Positions 6,931 to 12,351 of a DNA stretch of 12,351 nucleotides are shown one piece after another. How positions within the stretch are numbered: the stretch's first letter is position 1; each line of letters opens with the position of its first letter. The translations under genes were made by a program, and so were the position numbers. Source of the stretch: Rubrivivax sp. (GTDB lineage: Bacteria; Pseudomonadota; Gammaproteobacteria; Burkholderiales; Burkholderiaceae_C); assembly GCA_020851615.1 (NCBI GenBank), contig JADZCL010000169.1:1-12351 (forward strand), given 5' to 3'. A model generated the notes under the pieces. It saw only the letters and a list, made by a program, of their open reading frames with translations, was not told the DNA's origin and did no database searches.

Positions 6931-7542
6931 TCAGCGCGTCAGCGGCAACGCGCAGCCCATGCCGACGAAGAGGCCGCCGCAGGCGCGATTGAAGCCGCGC
7001 CCGACGCGCTGCAACCAGGGTCGTACGCGGTGTGCCAGCAGTGCCAGGCCCCATTCGACGAACCACTCGACGACCACGAAGGTCGCCGACATCACGACGA
7101 ATTGCGGCAGCAGCGGCTGGCGGGCGTCGATGAACTGCGGCAGGAAGGCGCCATAGAAGAGCAGCGCCTTGGGGTTGGAGACGGCAGTCAGCAAGCCCTG
7201 GCGCAGCAGCGTTGCTGCGCGCGCGTCGCCGCCGCCAGCCCCGATCTCGAACATCACCGGCGGCGCGCGCCACAACTGCACGCCCAGCCAGACGAGATAG
7301 GCGCCGCCGACCAGCTTGAGCACGATCAGCGCGTGCGCCGAGGCCTGCAGCAGCGCGCCGATGCCGACCATCGACAGCGCAATCACCGCGGTGAAGCCCA
7401 GCGCGCCGCCAGCCACGGTGAACAGCGTGCGCCGGTGCCCGTGCAGCGCGCCGTGCGTGAGCACGAGCAGGCTGTTGGGCCCCGGCGTGAGTGACAGCCC
7501 GATGGCCGCCACCAGGTACAGCAGCCAGGTATGCAGCGCCAT
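6931..7542 (-). CDS. LysE/RhtB family amino-acid exporter
   Basis: Complete 203-residue inner-membrane protein; RhtB-type exporters are about 206. Six hydrophobic spans fit the LysE fold: near residues 5-25, 38-62, 68-90, 115-130, 140-165 and the C-terminal tail. The family signature SLTPGPNSLLVL is at about 17-28, and AVSNPKALLFYGAFLPQF lies near 119-136. Such proteins export amino acids or derivatives using the proton gradient. The substrate is not readable. GGAG lies about 10 nt before the ATG. The gene begins 30 nt after the binding-protein stop, so it may share the transporter transcript, although an exporter after an importer operon need not be functionally linked. Confidence 0.93.
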   Translation of the reverse strand: MALHTWLLYLVAAIGLSLTPGPNSLLVLTHGALHGHRRTLFTVAGGALGFTAVIALSMVGIGALLQASAHALIVLKLVGGAYLVWLGVQLWRAPPVMFEIGAGGGDARAATLLRQGLLTAVSNPKALLFYGAFLPQFIDARQPLLPQFVVMSATFVVVEWFVEWGLALLAHRVRPWLQRVGRGFNRACGGLFVGMGCALPLTR

Positions 7543-7572
7543 GGCGGCCAGTCTCCAGCGTCTGCGCGGGTC

Positions 7573-8739
7573 TTACTTGGCGCTCGGGATCTTGCCCTCG
7601 ACACCCTTGACGTAGAAGTTGATGCCGCGCAGGAAGTCGTCGGTGGCGACTTCGTCCTTCTTCAGCACTTCCTTGCCGGCCTGGTTGAAGATCGGGCCCT
7701 TCCAGATCACCAGGCTGCCGTCCTTCAGGCCAGCCTTGGCCTTCTCCGCCTTCTCCTTGAGCTCGGCAGGCACCTTGTCATTGATCGAGACGAGGTCGAT
7801 CGCGCCGTCCTTGACGCCCAGCCAGACGTGGCCGCCACCCTTCCAGGTGCCGTCCAGCGCCTCCTTCACCGCCTGCGTGTAGTACGGCACCCAGTTGATG
7901 ACGGCGCTGGCCAGGTGCGCCTCGGGCGAGTAGGCGGTCATATCGCTGTCCCAGCCAAAGGCCATCTTCTTGTTCTTGCCCGCGGTCTGCAGCACGGCCG
8001 AGCTGTCGGTGTTCTGGAACAGCACGTCGGCACCCTGGTTGATCAGGCTCTGCGCGGCCTCGGTCTCCTTGGCGGTATCGAACCAGGCATTGACCCACAC
8101 GACCTTGGTCTTGATCTTCGGGTTGACGCTCTGCGCGCCCAGCGTGAAGCTGTCCAGGTTGCGCAGCACCTCGGGGATGGGCACGGAGCCGACGACGCCC
8201 AGGGTGTTCGTCTTGGTCATGCCGCCGGCGATGACCCCGGCCATGTAGGCGCCCTCGTAGGTGCGGCTGTCGTAGGTGCGCATGTTGGCGGCCTGCTTGT
8301 AGCCGGTGGCATGCTCGAACTTCACGTCCGGGGTCTCGGTGGCGACCTTGAGCATCGGCTCCATGTAGCCGAAGGTGGTGCCGAAGATCAGCTTGTTCCC
8401 CTGCGCGACCATGTCGCGGAAGACGCGCTCGGCGTCGGCAGCCTCGGGCACGTTCTCGACGAAGCTGGTGACGATCTTGTCGCCGAATTCCTTCTCGAGC
8501 GCCTTGCGCGCGTTGTCGTGCGCGAAGGTCCAGCCGCCATCACCGACCGGGCCGATGTAGGCAAAGGCGATCTTCAGCGGCTCCGGTTTGGCCGCAGGCG
8601 CCGATGCCGGTGCGGACGCGGGCTCTGCCGTCTGCGCCACCGGCTCCTCCTTCTTGCCGCAGCCCACCAGCAGGGCGCTGGCGGCAATGGCAGACAGGGT
8701 GCCGAGCTCGAGCAGCTTGCGCTTGGCCGTATCGATCAT
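7573..8739 (-). CDS. BMP-family (PnrA/Med-like) ABC substrate-binding lipoprotein, probable purine/nucleoside binder
   Basis: Complete 388-residue lipoprotein. After a basic N-terminus a hydrophobic stretch ends in the lipobox LLVGC, with Cys27 as lipidation site, then a Pro/Ala/Glu-rich linker to about residue 55. The mature domain starts KIAFAYIGPVGDGGWTFAHD and includes FEHATGYK, YEGAYMAGVIAG, GSVPIPEVLRN, VVWVNAWFD and ADVLFQNTDSSA, all hallmarks of the BMP family. These motifs resemble what I recall of a Brucella member described with bound adenine, so a purine ligand is the best inference. The ATG at 8739 has AGGAG (8756-8752) 12 nt upstream and gives a proper signal peptide; the open frame continues far upstream but overlaps the permease and is not coding. 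It lies 53 nt after the second permease gene with its own -10-like box. Confidence 0.95.
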   Translation of the reverse strand: MIDTAKRKLLELGTLSAIAASALLVGCGKKEEPVAQTAEPASAPASAPAAKPEPLKIAFAYIGPVGDGGWTFAHDNARKALEKEFGDKIVTSFVENVPEAADAERVFRDMVAQGNKLIFGTTFGYMEPMLKVATETPDVKFEHATGYKQAANMRTYDSRTYEGAYMAGVIAGGMTKTNTLGVVGSVPIPEVLRNLDSFTLGAQSVNPKIKTKVVWVNAWFDTAKETEAAQSLINQGADVLFQNTDSSAVLQTAGKNKKMAFGWDSDMTAYSPEAHLASAVINWVPYYTQAVKEALDGTWKGGGHVWLGVKDGAIDLVSINDKVPAELKEKAEKAKAGLKDGSLVIWKGPIFNQAGKEVLKKDEVATDDFLRGINFYVKGVEGKIPSAK

Positions 8740-8776
8740 GGTGGGTTCTCGCTCCTGGGTTGAAAGGGTGGCGGCG

Positions 8777-8782
8777 ATTATC
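8777..8782 (-). promoter_or_regulatory. Candidate internal -10 box (GATAAT) for the binding-protein gene
   Basis: GATAATCGCC on the minus strand lies 10 nt after the permease stop codon and 37 nt before the binding-protein ATG. Transcription would start near 8769, leaving a leader with the AGGAG site. No matching -35 is evident. The hexamer is rare in such GC-rich DNA and resembles the boxes at 1431 and 3101. Confidence 0.4.
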
Positions 8783-8792
8783 CGCGCGCCGC

Positions 8793-9713
8793 TCAGCCCC
8801 CCGGATGGAAGGGCTTGCCGATGGAGGCCGGCATGTTGACCTTGATGAAGCCGGCGTTGCGGCTGATGAGGACCAGCACGACGATCGTCGACAGGTAGGG
8901 CAGCATGCTCAGGAGCTGGCTGGCCACGTCGACCCCTTCGCCCTGGAGCTGAAACTGCAGCATCGTGACGCCACCGAACAGGTAGGCGCCCAGCAGCACG
9001 CGCGCGGGCCGCCAGGTGGCAAAGGTGGTCAGCGCCAGCGCGATCCAGCCCTTGCCGGCCACCATGCCCTCCATCCACAGTGGCGAGTACACCACCGACA
9101 GGTAGGCACCGGCAAGGCCGCACAGTGCCCCCCCGACGCAGACCGCAGCCAGGCGGATGCGCCGCACGGGGTAGCCCAGCGCGTGCGCTGACTCGGGGGA
9201 CTCGCCCACCGCGCGCAGCACGAGACCCGAGCGCGTGCGGTAGAGGAACCAGGCGATCGCCGCGGCCAGCGCCATCGCCGCATAGACGACGGGATGATGG
9301 CGAAAGAGCGCCACCCCGACGAAGGGCAGCTCCGAGAGCCAGGGCAGTGCGAAGCTGGGGCGCAGGCCAAGCTTGGCCTGCGCATAGCCCAGGCCGACGA
9401 AGGCCGAGAAACCACTGCCGAACAGCGACAGCGCAAGCCCGGTGGCGTACTGGTTTGTGTTGAGCCAGATCACCAGCCAGCCGAACACGGCCGCCAGCAG
9501 CGCGCCGCTGGCCGCGGCGGCGGCAAAGGCAACGCCGTCGCTGCCGCTGTGCACCGCAGCGGCAAAGCCGGCGATCGCGGCCACCAGCATGATGCCCTCG
9601 GCACCGAGGTTGACGATGCCCGCGCGCTCGTTGATGAGCAGGCCCAGGCCCGCGAGCGCGAGCACGGTGCCCGCGTTGAGCGTGGCGGCAATGAGCAGGG
9701 CAATCGATTCCAT
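8793..9713 (-). CDS. ABC transporter permease, BMP/nucleoside type (NupQ-like)
   Basis: Complete 306-residue inner-membrane permease of the branched-chain-amino-acid/sugar-type permease superfamily (BPD_transp_2). It has about eight to ten hydrophobic segments. The N-terminal block LAGLGLLINERAGIVNLGAEGIMLVAA (starting near residue 20) and the VGESPESAHALGYPVRRIRLAAV coupling loop (about 174-196) are characteristic of the smaller permease in nucleoside importers of the NupOPQ class. It would pair with the larger permease encoded just upstream, with a 38-nt gap. The ATG at 9713 has no clear Shine-Dalgarno site, but no other start codon exists between it and the previous gene, so translation may be coupled or weak. 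Confidence 0.93.
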   Translation of the reverse strand: MESIALLIAATLNAGTVLALAGLGLLINERAGIVNLGAEGIMLVAAIAGFAAAVHSGSDGVAFAAAAASGALLAAVFGWLVIWLNTNQYATGLALSLFGSGFSAFVGLGYAQAKLGLRPSFALPWLSELPFVGVALFRHHPVVYAAMALAAAIAWFLYRTRSGLVLRAVGESPESAHALGYPVRRIRLAAVCVGGALCGLAGAYLSVVYSPLWMEGMVAGKGWIALALTTFATWRPARVLLGAYLFGGVTMLQFQLQGEGVDVASQLLSMLPYLSTIVVLVLISRNAGFIKVNMPASIGKPFHPGG

Positions 9714-9751
9714 GGCCGATGGCGGAAGGGGACGGGCGCGGGCGCCGCGGC

Positions 9752-10831
9752 TCAGCGCGCAGCCGCCTTGGCCCCCAGGCGGATGCGGTAGTGGATGAAG
9801 GTGTCGCAGGCCAGCAGCGCAAAGAGCAGCAGGCCCTGGAACACACCCGTCAACGACTTGGGCAGCCCCAGGCGCGACTGCGCCAGCTCGCCGCCGATGT
9901 AGAACATGCTCATCAGGATCGCCGAGAAGACGATGCCCACCGGATGCAGCCGGCCCACGAAAGCCACGATGATGGCCGCAAAGCCGTAGCCCACCGGCAC
10001 ATGCGGTGTGAGCTGGCCCAGCGGCCCCGCGGCCTCAAGTGCCCCGGCCAGCCCCGCCAGGCCACCGGAGGCGAGCAGCGAGGTCCACAGCGCGCCGCTG
10101 GCTGAAAAGCCCGCGTAGCGCGCCGCCATGGGCGCCAGGCCGCCGACCTGCAGTGCAAAGCCACGATAGAGGCGGAACATGAAGACCCAGGTCGCCCCCA
10201 CGCAGGCCAGCGCGATGAAGCTGCCGATGTTGGCCCGCAACCGGGGCGCCAGGCGCGGGATCTGCGTCACCGCGTCGAAGGTGATGGTCTGCGGGAAGTT
10301 GTAGCCCTTGGGGTCCTTCCATGGCCCGTAGACGAGGTAGGACAACAGCAGCGATGCGACATACACGAGCATCAGGCTGACCAGGATCTCGTTGGCGTTG
10401 AAGCGGTCGCGCAGCAGCGCCACGATGGCCGCCCAGAGCGCGCCACCCAGCACCCCCGCCAGCAGGATGACGACGACGATGCCACGCCCCAGCCACGCCA
10501 GTTCCCCCCCGGCCTGCATCGCCACCCAGCCTGCGGCCATCGCACCGAGCACGAACTGCCCTTCGGCACCGATGTTCCAGACATTGGCGCGAAAGCACAG
10601 CGCCAGGCCGAGGGCGATGAGCGCCAGCGGCGTGGCCTTGATCGACAGTTCGGAGAGCGCGTAGACGCTCTTCACCGGCTCGACGAAGAACATCTGCAGG
10701 GCACGCAGCGGGTCCTTGCCCAGCAGCGCGAAGAGCAGCAAGCCGACGATCACCGTGATCGCCAGCGCCAGCAAGGGCGAGGCCAGCGACAGCAGGCGGC
10801 TGGCCTGCGGGCGCGGTTCAAGCCGCAGCAT
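9752..10831 (-). CDS. ABC transporter permease, BMP/nucleoside type (NupP-like)
   Basis: Complete 359-residue inner-membrane permease, the larger partner of the heterodimer and of typical size. It opens with a basic MLRLEPRPQAS segment, then a first membrane span (LLALAITVIVGLLLFALLG), a periplasmic FFVEPVKSVYALSEL segment, and the block LALCFRANVWNIGAEGQFVLGA shared by this family. About eight further hydrophobic spans follow. The ATG at 10831 overlaps the end of the ATPase gene by 14 nt and has GAGG 6 nt upstream, which indicates coupled translation. The same frame is open to an earlier ATG (10927), but that extra Arg/Ser-rich segment lies wholly inside the ATPase gene and is rejected. Confidence 0.93.
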   Translation of the reverse strand: MLRLEPRPQASRLLSLASPLLALAITVIVGLLLFALLGKDPLRALQMFFVEPVKSVYALSELSIKATPLALIALGLALCFRANVWNIGAEGQFVLGAMAAGWVAMQAGGELAWLGRGIVVVILLAGVLGGALWAAIVALLRDRFNANEILVSLMLVYVASLLLSYLVYGPWKDPKGYNFPQTITFDAVTQIPRLAPRLRANIGSFIALACVGATWVFMFRLYRGFALQVGGLAPMAARYAGFSASGALWTSLLASGGLAGLAGALEAAGPLGQLTPHVPVGYGFAAIIVAFVGRLHPVGIVFSAILMSMFYIGGELAQSRLGLPKSLTGVFQGLLLFALLACDTFIHYRIRLGAKAAAR

Positions 10832-12347
10832 GCTCGACCTCGCGCGGCCCACCGGGGAACAGGCCCGACATCCATTCGCCGATGCGCTCGACCGTCGCCT
10901 GCGCCACCGGCACGCTGGGCGAGACATGGCCTTGCGCGATGACGAGCAACCGGTCGCTGATCTCGAACAACTCGTCGAGCTCCTCGCTCACCACCAGCAG
11001 CGCGCAGCCGGCATCGCGCAGCGCCAGCAACTCGCCGCGGATCAGCGCCGCCGCGCCCACGTCCACGCCCCAGGTCGGTTGCGCGACGATGAGCAGCTTC
11101 GGATCGGCGTCGATCTCGCGGCCGACGATGAACTTCTGCAGGTTGCCCCCCGAGAGGCTGCGTGCAGCCGCGTCGGGACCGCCGGCGCGAACCTGGAAGC
11201 GCTCGATGATCTTCGTGGCCAGGGCGCGCGTGCGCCTGGGCGCCAGCCAGCCCAGGGGGCCAATGACCGAGCTGCGCGTCAGCAGCGTGTTCTGCGCCAG
11301 ACCCAGCGAAGGCACGGCCCCGCGGCCCAGGCGTTCCTCAGGCACGAAGTGCAGGCCTGCACGCCGGCGCTGGCGCGGCCGCTGGCGACCGATGTCCCGC
11401 CCCTGCAGGCGCACACAGCCGGCACCCGCGCGCGGATCCTCGCCTGAGAGCGCGGCCATCAGCTCCTGCTGACCGTTGCCCGAGACCCCGGCGATACCCA
11501 CGATCTCACCGGCGTGCACTGAAAAACCGATCTTGTGCAGGTCGACGCCGAATGGCTCTGCCCGCGGCAGCGTCAGGCCCTGCACCTGCAGCACGGCCTC
11601 GCCGCGACGGTCGGTGCGCACGCGCAGCGCAGGCGGCTCGGCGCCGATCATCAGCCGCGACAGGCTGGCGTTGCTCTCCTTGGCCGGGTCGACCTCGCCG
11701 GTGACGCGGCCCCCACGCAGCACCGTGCAGTGGTGACACAGCGCACGGATCTCGTCGAGCTTGTGGCTGATGTAGAGGATGCTCGTGCCCCGGTCGGCCA
11801 GCCGGCGCAGGGTGACGAAGAGCTTGTCGACCGCCTGCGGGGTGAGCACCGAGGTCGGCTCGTCGAGGATCAGCAACTGCGGATCGGTCAGCAGCGCACG
11901 CACGATCTCCACGCGCTGCTTCTCACCCACCGACAAGGTATGCACGGGGCGTGCCGGGTCCACATCCAGGCCGTAGGCATGCGCGACTTCACCAATGCGC
12001 GCGGCGACCTGCGCCAACCGCTGCGCGCGGTCCAGGCCCAGCCATACGTTCTCGGCCACCGTCAAGGTCTCGAACAGCGAGAAGTGCTGGTAGACCATGC
12101 TGATCCCGAGCGTGCGTGCCGCAGCCGGACTCTTCACCTGCACCGGCTGCCCGTTCCAGCGCATGCTGCCGGCATCGGGCTGCACGGCACCGTAGATGAT
12201 CTTCATCAGCGTGCTCTTGCCCGCGCCGTTCTCCCCGAGCACGGCGTGGATCTGGCCCGGCAGCACGCGCAGGTGCACGTCGTCGTTGGCGCGCACCGCG
12301 GGGTATTGCTTGACGATGCCGCTGAGTTCGAGGCGGGGTGGGGTCAT
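10818..12347 (-). CDS. ABC transporter ATPase with two nucleotide-binding domains, BMP/nucleoside type (NupO-like)
   Basis: Complete 509-residue ATPase that powers the importer from the cytoplasmic face. The first domain is canonical: Walker A GENGAGKST (38-46), Q-loop Gln87, signature LSVGE (138-142), Walker B LLILDEPT (158-165) and a switch His in ISHKLDE. The second domain is degenerate: GVSGNGQQE replaces Walker A Lys, LSGGN (398-402) keeps a signature, and the Walker B ends AQPT (422-425) instead of DEPT. This asymmetry is normal for two-domain sugar/nucleoside importers, so one competent ATP site is expected. The ATG at 12347 begins the usual MTPPRLELSGIVKQYP region. Only 4 nt remain before the window edge, so its promoter and ribosome site are not seen. 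It is first of the visible minus-strand run and overlaps the permease start. Confidence 0.95.
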   Translation of the reverse strand: MTPPRLELSGIVKQYPAVRANDDVHLRVLPGQIHAVLGENGAGKSTLMKIIYGAVQPDAGSMRWNGQPVQVKSPAAARTLGISMVYQHFSLFETLTVAENVWLGLDRAQRLAQVAARIGEVAHAYGLDVDPARPVHTLSVGEKQRVEIVRALLTDPQLLILDEPTSVLTPQAVDKLFVTLRRLADRGTSILYISHKLDEIRALCHHCTVLRGGRVTGEVDPAKESNASLSRLMIGAEPPALRVRTDRRGEAVLQVQGLTLPRAEPFGVDLHKIGFSVHAGEIVGIAGVSGNGQQELMAALSGEDPRAGAGCVRLQGRDIGRQRPRQRRRAGLHFVPEERLGRGAVPSLGLAQNTLLTRSSVIGPLGWLAPRRTRALATKIIERFQVRAGGPDAAARSLSGGNLQKFIVGREIDADPKLLIVAQPTWGVDVGAAALIRGELLALRDAGCALLVVSEELDELFEISDRLLVIAQGHVSPSVPVAQATVERIGEWMSGLFPGGPREVEHAAA

Positions 12348-12351
12348 GCGC

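Noticed and set aside
7531..8763. 410-codon plus-strand open frame opposite the binding-protein gene
   Set aside because: Antisense shadow of a clearly identified BMP lipoprotein; Leu/Gly/Arg/His-rich with no domain.
8740..9846. Long N-terminal extension of the binding-protein frame
   Set aside because: It overlaps the permease gene in another frame, and the lipoprotein signal peptide with AGGAG site fixes the start at 8739.
10832..10927. 32-residue N-terminal extension of the larger permease
   Set aside because: It lies inside the ATPase coding sequence, is Arg/Ser-rich, and a better ribosome site precedes the ATG at 10831.
10818..12347. Degenerate second Walker A and Walker B of the ABC ATPase as a sign of decay
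   Set aside because: Loss of catalytic residues in the second domain is normal in two-domain sugar/nucleoside importer ATPases.

Overview
The window is GC-rich and densely coded, with strongly G/C-biased third codon positions. Gene content, the yebC-purD order and AT-rich -10-like hexamers of the form NANAATC suggest a betaproteobacterium of the order Burkholderiales (Rubrivivax/Leptothrix/Ideonella-like). That placement is inference from recalled gene order, not a database match. I see no tRNA, rRNA, CRISPR array, insertion sequence or phage gene.

Left part (1-3084): purD (5' part only, running off the left edge) and yebC/pmpR lie on the minus strand, 16 nt apart. They are divergent, across a 205-nt spacer, from a plus-strand DUF853 (YjgR-type, HerA-like) ATPase.

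Middle part (3085-4671) is the most unusual segment. A 402-nt spacer holds a -10-like box, a 52-codon Cys-containing small ORF (3114-3272) with convincing codon bias, and a GC-rich hairpin just after that ORF. About 214 nt after the small ORF comes a complete radical SAM/SPASM protein (3487-4671). It has the CX3CX2C cluster and every SPASM cysteine at canonical spacing. This resembles a precursor peptide followed by its maturase, so it is a candidate uncharacterised RiPP-type system. No exporter, protease or immunity gene is visible beside it.

Right part (12347 down to 4702, minus strand) is a run of eight co-directional genes with gaps from a 14-nt overlap to 59 nt. The order of transcription is a double-NBD ABC ATPase, two inner-membrane permeases and a BMP-family lipoprotein binding protein, which together form a complete nucleoside/purine-type ABC importer. 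These are followed by a LysE/RhtB exporter, CreA, a double-hotdog acyl-CoA thioesterase and an N-formylglutamate amidohydrolase. The binding-protein gene is last of the four transporter genes and has its own GATAAT box in front of it, which would allow extra expression. The last gene of the run converges on the radical SAM gene with 30 nt between stop codons.
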